From the NCBI GenBank assembly GCA_002381805.1, contig DFXZ01000003.1, positions 1 to 64,000 of the forward strand: a DNA stretch of 64,000 bases. Direction: 5' to 3'. The notes under the pieces are model-generated. The model saw nothing but the letters and a program-made list of their open reading frames with translations. It ran no database searches and was not told the DNA's origin. This DNA is from Bdellovibrio sp. UBA4095 (GTDB lineage: Bacteria; Bdellovibrionota; Bdellovibrionia; Bdellovibrionales; Bdellovibrionaceae). The translations under genes and the position numbers were made by a program. Positions 50,785 through 59,392 of the stretch are shown here, one piece after another. Position 1 is the stretch's first letter. Every line of letters starts with the position of its first letter.

Positions 50785-51651
50785 TTATGGATTCGCGATG
50801 GACGGACAACAACTAGGCGTCGTTGAATCACTGATATCACAGGTCCCGTATCCCACCGCAGAACTTGAAATCATGCGACGGAAAAAACGGCGAACCTCGG
50901 GAGTAACGGCAGCTTCGTCAACAATGGTGCAGTTTCCAACACCCAAAACCGATTCGCAAGAATTCAAAGCGTCCGTGAGGCTCGCACTGGCGGTGCCAGA
51001 TGTGAGCTCACTTCCCAGCACCGTAAGATTTTCAAAAATAAGCCCTACCCCCGAAATAATTTTTTTCACTTCAGCATCACTCAGTCTCGCAGGATCTGTG
51101 GAGTCTGGACAGGAATCCCATCCCGCATCCACAACTCCATCACCAAGTCCAGATGACTCTGTATCAAACTTGACATGAATATTTGTTGCCATTTTAGAAA
51201 GGCCTAGGATGGCCGCGAATAAGTTCTGATCACTTGTCCGCTGTGTACTATCTGAACTTATACTCATGAGAGTATCAAATGAATTATCGCAAGCAGACGT
51301 ATCGACACTCTGCCCTCCGAATATTTGCAATGAAACCTCAAACATTTTTGACGAAGTGGCCTCATTTAACGAAGCGATTAAATCAAGGGCCAAAATACCA
51401 CATTTTCCGCCGTAAGCATGCATAAGCGTTTCTTTGACCTCAGTACGTATCCGATAATCCGCAGATAACTCCGTCGTTAGAATACTGATCGCCCTATTCC
51501 AGTCGAAGTCATTCATTTTTTGCTTGGCTTCAAGATAAAGAGCTTCGTCAGAGGTCGTATTTGAAAACTCTGTCAAGACATTAGGCTGTTCACAGGAAGT
51601 GATTATAAAAACACCTAGAATAACCAACGCTGCCTTCTTTAATCTCACCAC
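50785..51651 (-). CDS. lipoprotein with TPR-like N-terminal part
   Basis: About 289 residues from a GTG at 51651, where AAAGGA lies 4 bases upstream; the longer frame lacks a site. The signal ends in FIITSC, a lipobox. 'ALYLEAKQKMNDFDWNRAISILTTEL' resembles a TPR helix pair, and the rest is largely helical with six or more Cys late in the sequence (SACDNS, DSCPDS, NSCESVLGVGNC, TCDISD, SCCPS). Function unknown. It is divergent from the subtilase operon, sharing a 165-base control region. Confidence 0.65.
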   Translation of the reverse strand: MVRLKKAALVILGVFIITSCEQPNVLTEFSNTTSDEALYLEAKQKMNDFDWNRAISILTTELSADYRIRTEVKETLMHAYGGKCGILALDLIASLNEATSSKMFEVSLQIFGGQSVDTSACDNSFDTLMSISSDSTQRTSDQNLFAAILGLSKMATNIHVKFDTESSGLGDGVVDAGWDSCPDSTDPARLSDAEVKKIISGVGLIFENLTVLGSELTSGTASASLTDALNSCESVLGVGNCTIVDEAAVTPEVRRFFRRMISSSAVGYGTCDISDSTTPSCCPSIANP

Positions 51652-51817
51652 AACATCCTTTGATAAATACAGATAATTTAAACTTATCGGCAAAGCTCCC
51701 TAACTCATAAATGACAAGATATCTCAGATTGATTCAACTGAACTTGCTGGTATCAAAACTAAACAATAGCTCTCAAGATTTCGACCGTATTGGTGACATA
51801 AGGTATTCTATAAGCAT

Positions 51818-53293
51818 ATGAACTTATGGCGCAGAATCGTTCACATTATTTTAATTGCGTTTGCTTTACATTCGGTTGCTTTGGCGCAGGAATCCTTAAG
51901 TGATGAGGTCCTGATAAAGCTAAAGCCCGCGGCAGCGTTTCCTAATACTCGCGGGTATATAAAATCTGCGCACGCGGCGGGGCTTTTAAGTCAGAATAGA
52001 GCATGGTCTCATCTTAACATTCACCATCTAAAGCTTGCGCCGGGACTCAGTCTTGCTAATGCCATTACCAATATCAAAACAGACCCGGATGTCGAATATG
52101 TTGAGCCGAACTACATTGTCAAAGCAGACCAGCTTCAACAGTTCGGGCTTCTCGGGGGCTCCGGCTTCAGCCAAAGTTCTGCCCCTATCAAAGTCGATGA
52201 AGCATGGAGCATCCTAACGACGGACCTCCCTCGTACTGTAGTTGCCATTATTGATACGGGAGTTGATACGAGTCATGAGGTTTTCGCGGGTTCGGAATCC
52301 ATTTGGGTGAATCCAAATGAAATCCCCGGCAACGGAATTGATGATGATGGCAATGGCTACGTTGACGACGTAAATGGCTGGAACTTCGTCTCTAAAAACA
52401 ATTCTCCGATGGATGACCAGGGACATGGAACTCATGTCGCGGGAATAGTTCTGGGCGTGACTCAAAATATCTTTGCAAATCCTCTGGAGAAATCAAAAAT
52501 CCTCCTCATGCCTCTAAAGTTTCTTGATAGCCAAGGTTCGGGAACTACTAGTGATGCTATTGATGCCATTACATATGCAATAAAAAATGGAGCCCACGTC
52601 CTGAACAACTCCTGGGGTGGTACTGGAGCTAGTCAGGCGTTACTGGATGCGATTAAGCATTCAAAATCGACGGGTCGCTCTTTTGTGGCAGCGGCAGGAA
52701 ATCAATCAAACGACAACGATTCGAATCCCACCTACCCAGCAAGTTATGCAGTGGAAAATATCATTGCGGTCGCGGCTACAACAGATAGTGATGCTTTCGC
52801 GGATTTTTCAAACTTTGGCTTTAAAACTGTACACATGGGCGCCCCGGGACAAGATATCAAAAGCACACTTCCGAGTGACGCTTACGGAACCTCTTCTGGA
52901 ACAAGCATGGCCACCCCTTTTGTCGCAGGAACAGCCGCTCTTATGATAAGAGAAAAATCGTTCCTCGATGGGGTGCGAGTGCGCAATCTGATATTGGGTG
53001 GAACTGATAAAATCACCAGCCTTTCCGGGAAGGTTTCAACAGAGGGACGTCTTAATGTCTATAACTCTGTGGTAGCCGCCCAAAATGCCACGGAGACAAG
53101 TTCATCCACACTATCCTCTTCGGATGATAATACCATCTATGAGGGGGCCATTTTAGGTGGTGGCTGTGGATTGGTTAAAAGTACATCGAATGGATCTCGT
53201 CCAGGCCCATCCGGTCTTGTAGCCCTTGTTTTGTTACTAATGCCACTCTTTGCCTTCTTGGCTCTTAGGCGGCGTTGCCTCTATCAGGACTGA
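51818..53293 (+). CDS. subtilisin-like (S8) serine protease with C-terminal sorting signal
   Basis: A 491-residue exported protease. Signal peptide to about 23, an I9-like propeptide to about 125, then the S8 domain with Asp146 (IIDTGVD), His203 (GHGTHVAGI), oxyanion Asn264 (NNSWGG) and nucleophile Ser363 (GTSMATPFVAG). An insert 'GNGIDDDGNGYVDD' should bind Ca2+. The C-terminus (about 445-491) has a Cys-Gly (GGGCGLVK), a Gly/Pro spacer, a hydrophobic helix (GLVALVLLLMPLFAFLAL) and Arg-Arg-Arg, the layout of MYXO-CTERM or GlyGly-CTERM sorting tags. The protein is thus probably placed on the cell surface. It is the first of three coupled genes. Confidence 0.92.
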   Translation: MNLWRRIVHIILIAFALHSVALAQESLSDEVLIKLKPAAAFPNTRGYIKSAHAAGLLSQNRAWSHLNIHHLKLAPGLSLANAITNIKTDPDVEYVEPNYIVKADQLQQFGLLGGSGFSQSSAPIKVDEAWSILTTDLPRTVVAIIDTGVDTSHEVFAGSESIWVNPNEIPGNGIDDDGNGYVDDVNGWNFVSKNNSPMDDQGHGTHVAGIVLGVTQNIFANPLEKSKILLMPLKFLDSQGSGTTSDAIDAITYAIKNGAHVLNNSWGGTGASQALLDAIKHSKSTGRSFVAAAGNQSNDNDSNPTYPASYAVENIIAVAATTDSDAFADFSNFGFKTVHMGAPGQDIKSTLPSDAYGTSSGTSMATPFVAGTAALMIREKSFLDGVRVRNLILGGTDKITSLSGKVSTEGRLNVYNSVVAAQNATETSSSTLSSSDDNTIYEGAILGGGCGLVKSTSNGSRPGPSGLVALVLLLMPLFAFLALRRRCLYQD

Positions 53294-54030
53294 TGGCAAA
53301 AACTAGACTCTTGATATTTCATCACCCTCCGAAATATCCTCCGATGAAAATACACCCGAATTTTATCTCAGTCCTGCTTTATTTCTTTTTCGCGGCACCT
53401 GCCACTTGGTCTGCGGAGCCTTTCAAACTTTTGACTGTGGAGCCCGCGGCTCTTCCTGAAAAAAATTGGACCGTTGGATTACAACAAACTGGATTTAGCT
53501 GGGATGACTTCTACGTCAATACAAACACAATCATGGATCTTACGATGACCGGAAACTTAGGACTGAAATATGTTTCTAAAGTCAATAACTCTTGGGCATT
53601 CACGGCAGGAGCACGCTATATTCATTTTTTTGGTGAATCCACTCTCGAAGATTTCGCAAAAAAACAGAACTCCATGATCGAGTCGTTGAAAGTCAAATAC
53701 AACGGCTACAATGCCTTTGTGGGTACATCTTACTACTGGGATTGGGGGGCTGCTCATATCAACACCCAATACGCAAACGTGTCGGATTCAAAAATATTAA
53801 ATCTTATCTCTGCTCTTAATATCAAAATGGGTCCATCTTGGCATACTGTCATCGAGGCAGGGCACGATTTTGAGAACAAACAACCACGCGGTAGCCTTGG
53901 CATTCTTCGCAGTGGAGAAACTTTCGGACTGCGATTGGGCATCACTTACGTGGAAATCAAAGATCCATCCATCAACATAAATCTTCTTCCCGTTTTAGAT
54001 TTCTACTGGAACTTCGGAGACGCGCGATGA
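53293..54030 (+). CDS. outer-membrane beta-barrel-like protein
   Basis: About 245 residues from the ATG that overlaps the protease stop (TGATG) with AGGA upstream. An alternative ATG at 53344 gives a more standard signal peptide (MKIHPNFISVLLYFFFAAP...). The mature part has repeated amphipathic strands ending in aromatic residues ('WTVGLQQTGFSW', 'SWAFTAGARYIHFF', 'YNAFVGTSYYWDWGAAHI', 'FGLRLGITYVEI', 'VLDFYWNF'), typical of small outer-membrane barrels. It is coupled to the protease before and the lipoprotein after. Function unknown. Confidence 0.65.
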   Translation: MAKTRLLIFHHPPKYPPMKIHPNFISVLLYFFFAAPATWSAEPFKLLTVEPAALPEKNWTVGLQQTGFSWDDFYVNTNTIMDLTMTGNLGLKYVSKVNNSWAFTAGARYIHFFGESTLEDFAKKQNSMIESLKVKYNGYNAFVGTSYYWDWGAAHINTQYANVSDSKILNLISALNIKMGPSWHTVIEAGHDFENKQPRGSLGILRSGETFGLRLGITYVEIKDPSININLLPVLDFYWNFGDAR

Positions 54031-54602
54031 TAGTCTTCATGCAAAGAACCTTTCTTTTAATCATTTCACTTTGTCTTCTTTCCGGCTGTGGAAGTGCCTT
54101 TTTTGCCGTCAATACGACACCATCAGCACCGGCCGACATTCCGATCATTCTTCTTAATACAAACTTTTATGCCGAAATCGGACAAGCCGTTCCCGAAGAA
54201 GCGCAAGCTGATTTTGACATCCTTCTCGCAAAAGTCTATGGTGAGGCGCTTTTCACGGGATCTGGATCTCTTGACGTTGAAATTCGCTTAGCTCTCGTAG
54301 GCGATGCCGCTGTTGATAGCGTCCTTATAAAGGGACAATCCAAGCCTCAAGGCTGGGATCAGGGGACCGTCGTATTTAATCAATCAGTTTCAGGAAATAA
54401 TGTGGTCAATACTCTTGAAAGCTCGGATATAAAAGCCGTCATTAATGAAATACTCGAACAGGGCAACTTCTGGATCAACGTTCGTGTTCGTTATGCGGGC
54501 CCAGGAATTCCACAAACAGCGACCATCCAAAATACATTTGCCTATATTGAGGGCGAAAAAAATCTTGCCGCACTGTCGCCATTGCTAAATTTGAGTTTTT
54601 AA
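54027..54602 (+). CDS. lipoprotein, third gene of the protease operon
   Basis: A 191-residue lipoprotein (lipobox LLSGC, Cys about 21) starting in an ATGA overlap with the barrel gene. The mature domain looks beta-rich ('SLDVEIRLALVGDAAVDSVLIKG', 'FWINVRVRYAG'). No family is recognised. The three-gene order of protease, barrel and lipoprotein suggests an exported or surface complex in which the two partners position or process with the protease. Confidence 0.7.
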   Translation: MIVFMQRTFLLIISLCLLSGCGSAFFAVNTTPSAPADIPIILLNTNFYAEIGQAVPEEAQADFDILLAKVYGEALFTGSGSLDVEIRLALVGDAAVDSVLIKGQSKPQGWDQGTVVFNQSVSGNNVVNTLESSDIKAVINEILEQGNFWINVRVRYAGPGIPQTATIQNTFAYIEGEKNLAALSPLLNLSF

Positions 54603-54677
54603 ATTCAGGGTGGGACTGACGACGCCAGCCCTGAAGCATGCCGAAAGGGCCATAGATAAAAATTACGGACATACGGG

Positions 54678-54702
54678 AAAGGCACGATAAAAAGTGCCTT
54701 TA
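54678..54702 (-). terminator. hairpin after the coiled-coil remnant
   Basis: AAAGGCAC / GTGCCTTT with a short loop lies immediately after the stop of the remnant at 54700, in minus orientation. It could end either strand. Confidence 0.5.
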
Positions 54703-54876
54703 TTTGCAAATAGGAGCCGCAGGGTCTTTGTCGCAGATATACGCTTTGAGTGCAGCGTTTTCAGCTTCAAGCTTCTGAATCTTGGCGTCAGTTTCCGCTT
54801 TATCGGCTTTAGAAGCAATTTGACGGTCTTGGATCGCGGAAAATTTCGGTTCTGATGGGAATTCCCAGAACGACCG
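54700..54876 (-). pseudogene. C-terminal coiled-coil remnant
   Basis: Minus-strand frame ending '...KLEAENAALKAYICDKDPAAPICK' followed by a stop and a hairpin. The last 45 residues form a coiled coil ending in a Cys-containing tail, as found at the end of large tail-fibre or surface proteins in Bdellovibrio relatives. Upstream the frame meets a stop near the border of the duplicated segment, so only the C-terminus remains. Confidence 0.45.
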
Positions 54877-55131
54877 CCATCACCGCCATCCATAGGCTCG
54901 AAAAACAAAAAGGACTTCGATAGGAGAGGTTTTTATGCTGCGTTTCATTCAATGGATTATTTCGACCTGCCTCACTGCTGGGATGGGCTCTGGATCTCAC
55001 AAACATTTGAGATGGCGAAAGCTGCCGTGGAAGCTCACCAGCATCATCAAATGAGTTACTCCAAATTTACCAGGGCTATGACTGACGCCCTTCCTCAGCA
55101 AAGAAATCGCGTCCCAAGTATCAAGAAATAA
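54867..55131 (+). repeat. segment duplicated from or to 50494-50760
   Basis: High similarity to 50494-50760 over about 265 bases, with a small deletion inside the gene. Includes the whole small gene and its ribosome site. Confidence 0.8.
54935..55131 (+). pseudogene. frameshifted copy of the small membrane protein gene
   Basis: Starts ATGCTGCGTTTCATT like the intact gene at 50560 and stays similar to the stop (AAGAAATAA). Where the intact gene reads GGCTCTGCCCTGATC, this copy reads GGCTCTGGATC, a 4-base loss that shifts the frame. Its 3' end overlaps the stop of the minus-strand gene at 55121. Confidence 0.75.
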
Positions 55132-55465
55132 CGGCTGGGAAATCACCAATTAGAAACTCCGTAGATATTATTTCTGATTCAAGAAGATAACAGCCATCTT
55201 CCGAATCCCACGGAAGAACTCCTTGAGGATCTGCATATTCCCTATTGATGCAATCAGCGACAAACTCGATTACTGAGTTTAAATCTAGGCTCTTTCTCTT
55301 TTCGCCATCGTCGCAGAAGTCACATCCGATTCCTGATGAGTTTAAAGTGATGAACTTCTTAATGCCTTCATCATTAAAGCACTCTTTACAAGCCGATCGG
55401 TCATCATCAATTTCGGACCATCTCTCATCTTGGTATCTCATCATTTCGTGCTTTGCTGCGCCCAT
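55121..55465 (-). CDS. HEPN/RES N-terminal domain protein, probably truncated
   Basis: A 114-residue protein (GGGAG before the ATG). 'ACKECFNDEGIKKFI' and 'GIGCDFCDDGEKRK' give a zinc-ribbon-like Cys pair set, followed by 'FVADCINREYADPQGVLPWDSEDGCYLLE'. This is the pattern of the N-terminal domain found in front of RES toxins (HEPN_RES_NTD1 type). The RES ADP-ribosyltransferase-like domain that should follow is absent; the frame stops at the edge of the duplicated segment. It is therefore likely a broken toxin. It lies 13 bases after the HEPN gene at 55479. Confidence 0.55.
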   Translation of the reverse strand: MGAAKHEMMRYQDERWSEIDDDRSACKECFNDEGIKKFITLNSSGIGCDFCDDGEKRKSLDLNSVIEFVADCINREYADPQGVLPWDSEDGCYLLESEIISTEFLIGDFPAVIS

Positions 55466-55478
55466 AATAAATCTCCCT

Positions 55479-56285
55479 TTAAATCAGACCTTGCCCCGAT
55501 ATTCCACAAACTTTACGAATAGATGCCAAATGCGTTCGCCCTCCGGCCTTACAGATTTTCTCCATCAAGACAAGGCATAGGTTTTCAACTATCTGTACTT
55601 GTGAATCCGAGAGGTTGTGCTTTTCACAAAGATGCGTTACCTCGCTTCTCTTGTCGTATAATTCGTTTAAAAATTTTAGAGAGGCACTTGCGCCTTTCTT
55701 TTTCATATCAAAGTGTTTGGAAATAAAACCATCAAGGCGTCTATGGAAGTAAACCCCCTTTTTTACTTTTAAATCTGGGCGACTTTGATTCTGGGCCTTT
55801 TGGTTTATCTTTTTATACTCAGTCGTCTGATTGAAAGTTTCTTCCAATAATAGAGATTCAAGAACCGTAGCTAGTAAAAGTAGCTTAGCGGGCGAATACC
55901 GCGATGTTTTCGCCGCAAAGAACATTTCAGCTATATCAAGTATTCTCTTTGAAACCCCAGATTTCCTCTTAGCTTGCTGCTTTAATAAGGTGCCCATTCC
56001 TTCAAGAACTTTCTTTTCGTAATTATTAATTACTAATCCCTTATGCGGAATTTGCCACTCGCTGAACCATTCTCTAGTTTTCCGATTGAACCCAATAGCA
56101 TGTCCCGAAAATCTAATGTCGTCTCTGTGGTTAAGAGACGTATATTGATTTGGAATTAACGCCAGATAAGTCCTGGCTTGTTCAGTCGCTTTAATGCCCG
56201 CATAGAATAGAGTTGGTGCTTCGATGTTTTTTATTTCAATAAATACAAGTCTAAGACATATAAAAGAGGGTTTCCTGAAACCCAA
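55479..56285 (-). CDS. ApeA-like HEPN protein, N-terminus replaced by repeat sequence
   Basis: About 268 residues. The first 13 residues (MGFRKPSFICLRL) and the start codon are encoded by repeat copy D; the native N-terminus is missing. The rest is helical with 'KLLLLATVLESLLLEETFNQT' and the R-x4-H motif DKRSEVTHL (about 222-228), as in Apea-like HEPN RNases linked to phage defence. The frame is open across the junction, making an in-frame fusion. No ribosome site was found. Whether it is expressed is unknown. It precedes the RES-NTD fragment, which suggests an original defence locus. Confidence 0.6.
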   Translation of the reverse strand: MGFRKPSFICLRLVFIEIKNIEAPTLFYAGIKATEQARTYLALIPNQYTSLNHRDDIRFSGHAIGFNRKTREWFSEWQIPHKGLVINNYEKKVLEGMGTLLKQQAKRKSGVSKRILDIAEMFFAAKTSRYSPAKLLLLATVLESLLLEETFNQTTEYKKINQKAQNQSRPDLKVKKGVYFHRRLDGFISKHFDMKKKGASASLKFLNELYDKRSEVTHLCEKHNLSDSQVQIVENLCLVLMEKICKAGGRTHLASIRKVCGISGQGLI

Positions 56286-56380
56286 TGTCTATGCTCCCAA
56301 GGGAACTACGCTCAAACTCCCCGATAATGAGTCCTTATGTTGCACTCCTCGCCCCGATAGGGGCTAACCGAGAGCTGGTA
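56249..56380. repeat. IS91-end-like repeat, copy D (132 bp), part of the IS
   Basis: Full-length copy lying 74 bases downstream of the transposase stop, where IS91-family elements carry oriIS. The other copies end at the same base (CTGGTA), while here the sequence continues into the transposase region. Confidence 0.85.
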
Positions 56381-56454
56381 ACTGGTAAAATAAACAGGGT
56401 TTTTCGTCGCTTTCGGTAATTAGGCAATAGCACCCCACTCCTGGTCAGATTAAT

Positions 56455-57948
56455 TCACCAAGTTGGATCGCGTTGATCTATTTCATCGATGAAAAAGTCA
56501 TCAGAACAAGGCGGACCACGAGATTCTATGACCTCTAACGGTCGAAACGAACTTAATTCCCCAAGACTTTCTAAGATCTTTTTTGCAGCGGCTTTATCCT
56601 TAATAACAGCAATCTGCTCTAACCTGCCGGAACACCTTGGGCAGACTGTCACGTCAATTTTGAAAGTACGCTTCAACATCTCTGCCCAACGAAGACGCTC
56701 TTTTTTTACTTTTTCAACCTTCGCAAAATTATTCACAAGATAAGATTCGTTTGTTCCCTTTTTCTGCGATGGTCGTTTGACGATCAAATCCCGATCTTTA
56801 AAGTTCGGAGCAAAACAACCATGATACCTCACCATATTCATGCGTGGCGGGGGAATCAACGCCACCAATCTTGCAATAAAATCTAAATGCGAAAAACTAA
56901 CGTGTGTTGTGCCATCACGCCAAGGGGATTTCATTTTGTAAACCAGCTGATTAGGAAATCCTTCCGACAGCCTTTCTGTTGCAATAGGCCCACGAGCCAT
57001 ATATCGAATCAGCTGTTCAAGCCTTTTGCGATCTTGCGCTGGAACACTCACACTGGCATTTAAGCTAAATCCGTCGATCTTCGCGGAATAAGGATCCTGA
57101 CCTTCGGGATCCACTTCTATTTTTTTAACTCCAAATCTTTTGAGCCCCGTCCCTGCTCGATCACCGAACGCAGCTTTTTGTGTGATGGAAATCGACTGCA
57201 TCTCGCCCAACGATTCCTCGTCAAAAAAAGTTTGAAAATCTTCTGCCAGCCCCATTTTCTCGATGGCGTTTAAAACCTTCTTGCGGATTTTTATGGCGAC
57301 GGAACAAAGTTCCACAAAACTCGGCTCTGCCAACCGATGGAACCGATATCCGCCTGACGTTTTATAAAACACTCCGTCAGGGATCACTGTGTGAAAGTGA
57401 ATGTTTAAATTTAGCGCTGAACCAAATCTTTGAATAAAAGTCACAGCCCCACTCCGGGGCTCTTTAAAACCTGCAGCTTTGGCGCGTTTCCTTTGAAACG
57501 ATTGAATTTCATTAATATAAATTTTCAAGGCCTTATTCATCAGACTTTGATTTCGAGCTATCAGTAATCGCATTTTAAATGGAAAAGAGAAAACCCACTG
57601 CCTGGTGGGAACTTCCGGGATCACGGCATCAACTAGATGAGCCGCCTCATCATTCATCCGCCGCGCACAGCAACTGGGGCAAAAACCCCTGCGCTTACAA
57701 GAAAAAGGAACAATGCCGGAGTACCGGCATGCATAACAATAAGTTCTAACGAATCCGTTTTCTGGAATTCCACACTCCAGAAAGTCATCGAACTCATCAC
57801 GTATAAAATGAGGTAAGGTTTTGCCGACTTTTCTTTGTTCGTTTACGAAAATCGGCCAATAGGTTTCGATGGTCCGATACAATAGATTTTGCTCCGGCCT
57901 GTGGCGCCGATAGGATTTGATTTTTAAACTATTGAGAGCCGCCACCAT
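56455..57948 (-). CDS. tnpA: IS91-family HUH transposase
   Basis: A 497-residue rolling-circle transposase. The N-terminal zinc-binding part has Cys71, Cys74, Cys84, Cys90, Cys93 and Cys94 (CYACRYSG ... RRGFCPSCCARR). The HUH motif is His184-Phe-His186 (LNIHFHTVIPDG). The catalytic Tyr region lies further on (about 300-390, with RYMARGPI and VRYHGCFAPN). Such enzymes move DNA by one-ended rolling-circle transposition and can carry flanking genes. Length is normal (400-500). This is the only transposase in the window and the likely driver of the repeat copies. The frame is intact. Confidence 0.92.
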   Translation of the reverse strand: MVAALNSLKIKSYRRHRPEQNLLYRTIETYWPIFVNEQRKVGKTLPHFIRDEFDDFLECGIPENGFVRTYCYACRYSGIVPFSCKRRGFCPSCCARRMNDEAAHLVDAVIPEVPTRQWVFSFPFKMRLLIARNQSLMNKALKIYINEIQSFQRKRAKAAGFKEPRSGAVTFIQRFGSALNLNIHFHTVIPDGVFYKTSGGYRFHRLAEPSFVELCSVAIKIRKKVLNAIEKMGLAEDFQTFFDEESLGEMQSISITQKAAFGDRAGTGLKRFGVKKIEVDPEGQDPYSAKIDGFSLNASVSVPAQDRKRLEQLIRYMARGPIATERLSEGFPNQLVYKMKSPWRDGTTHVSFSHLDFIARLVALIPPPRMNMVRYHGCFAPNFKDRDLIVKRPSQKKGTNESYLVNNFAKVEKVKKERLRWAEMLKRTFKIDVTVCPRCSGRLEQIAVIKDKAAAKKILESLGELSSFRPLEVIESRGPPCSDDFFIDEIDQRDPTW

Positions 57949-58054
57949 GGGCGAAATTCAAAGCAAATTTATTGCCGACACAAAAAGTACACGGTTAAGT
58001 ATTCAACGACTTCACCTAATTACTGAAAAACCACCATATAAACGGTTGAAAATA

Positions 58055-59392
58055 TTAATTTTCATGATTCACCGCCACTAGGTACGCTCTAGATTCTGGA
58101 TACTTTTTCACTGATATACACTTCCCAACTTTTAGGGATTTAATTGTATTGGGGTGAATCACAAACTCCTCCACTTCCCTAAGCGACTTATTCCCCGTCG
58201 GAACATCCAGCCAAAGCATCTTTGAAGACTGCACCGTCTCCTTCCAAGCTTTGCGGGTTCCTGCCATCGCAGAGATCATCTCCGCACTCTCCGGACGCTT
58301 CTGAAGAAAGGCATACAAGGTTGATGTATTCCCCATCAGGCGGCCTGCAAACTCAGGGCTAATTCGCAACAAATCACATATCTCTTGGTGCGCAACTATC
58401 ACCGACATTTTCGAACTTCTCGCACGATCCAGGAAACCAATGAAGTCTTCCTGAGCTAAATCTGCAAACTCATCAATAATCACTGTGAACGGACGACGTT
58501 GCTCTTTCGGAACTTCGGCATCAACCTTTGCCGAAACCATTTTTAAATCTTGCAGGATAAATCGACCTACCGACTTCGCCGTCTCTCCATACCTGCGGGA
58601 ATCCAAAAACACAAAAGCGATCTTTCCATTGGATACAGTATCGTACAAATTAATACCTGGATCTTCCGAAGTGATCATATCTCCAAAATCAGAAAGAACC
58701 AGCGACTCGATCTGAGTTCGCAACCCCTGAAGTGATTTATAGTTATCCTGCGAATTGAGAAAATTGTAACAATCTTCCAATGCAGCCTTAGCCCGACGCT
58801 CGCACTCAGGCACCTTCAATGACAGACTTTCCAAAAATTCAGAGCTACTTGCCGCCTCCAAAACGGTTCCCAAATGAAATCTGAAAGACTGCTTATCGCG
58901 CAGATAACAAAGACCAATCAATACCTTTAAAAGAAAACTGGCGGACTGATTTTTATAAAATTCCTCAGACCAATTTAGCGACAGCATGATTTTATCTCGC
59001 AGCTGCGTTGGCGTTCCGTCATCAATCAAATTATAAGGAATAGACAACTTCTGATCCGACAAAGAGAAAATCTGAAGATCCTCAATTCGGTCGTTGTCGG
59101 CAACAAACTTTGAAAACTTCATGATCATCTCGATGTCACCTTTCAGATCAATGAACAGCAACCCCTTCCCCTGCTGAATTCGCTGTTTGATGATATGAGA
59201 AAGCAAAACTGTCTTGCCATACCCTGATGCTCCAACAATATGAACGTGGTGATTGAGCTGACCTTCTGTCAGTTCCTCCTTGCGCCACAAGGAACCACTG
59301 ACCTTGCCAATGACAACGCGATCAGCAGAAGAAGGCTTAAGATTGCCACCACCACCGGACACCAAATCTTGAACGGCATTAAGCTTCTTCAT
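58055..59392 (-). CDS. traD: TraD/VirD4-like coupling ATPase
   Basis: About 445 residues from the ATG at 59392 (GAGG 6 bases upstream; overlaps the previous gene). Walker A is GASGYGKT (54-61) and Walker B with DEFADL (IIDEFADL) is near 300. 'LLFIDLKGDIEMIMKFSKF' and 'VIVAHQEICDLLRISPEFAGRLMGNTSTLYAFLQK' are typical of coupling proteins. It has no N-terminal membrane helices and is shorter than TraD (about 600-700), more like TcpA/VirD4 soluble forms. It brings the relaxosome to the T4SS. Its stop is near the IS border, but the end looks natural. Confidence 0.82.
   Translation of the reverse strand: MKKLNAVQDLVSGGGGNLKPSSADRVVIGKVSGSLWRKEELTEGQLNHHVHIVGASGYGKTVLLSHIIKQRIQQGKGLLFIDLKGDIEMIMKFSKFVADNDRIEDLQIFSLSDQKLSIPYNLIDDGTPTQLRDKIMLSLNWSEEFYKNQSASFLLKVLIGLCYLRDKQSFRFHLGTVLEAASSSEFLESLSLKVPECERRAKAALEDCYNFLNSQDNYKSLQGLRTQIESLVLSDFGDMITSEDPGINLYDTVSNGKIAFVFLDSRRYGETAKSVGRFILQDLKMVSAKVDAEVPKEQRRPFTVIIDEFADLAQEDFIGFLDRARSSKMSVIVAHQEICDLLRISPEFAGRLMGNTSTLYAFLQKRPESAEMISAMAGTRKAWKETVQSSKMLWLDVPTGNKSLREVEEFVIHPNTIKSLKVGKCISVKKYPESRAYLVAVNHEN

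Larger units (their letters stand above)
56249..58054 (-). mobile_element. IS91/ISCR-type rolling-circle insertion sequence
   Basis: Transposase gene (56455-57948) plus the 132-bp repeat on its 3' side, the expected place of oriIS. The other end (terIS, between 57949 and 58054) cannot be placed; no terminal inverted repeats or target duplication are visible, as normal for this family. The right limit is the upper bound. Confidence 0.8.

Noticed and set aside
47887..56380. Reading the 132-bp repeats as integron attC sites
   Set aside because: No integron integrase is present, the segments between copies are 2 to 11 kb with many genes and own promoters, and attC core sites (RYYYAAC/GTTRRRY) are not convincingly paired.
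47887..56380. Reading the repeats as a CRISPR array or group II intron fragments
   Set aside because: The copies are too far apart and too few for CRISPR, and no domain V-like hairpin or reverse transcriptase is present.
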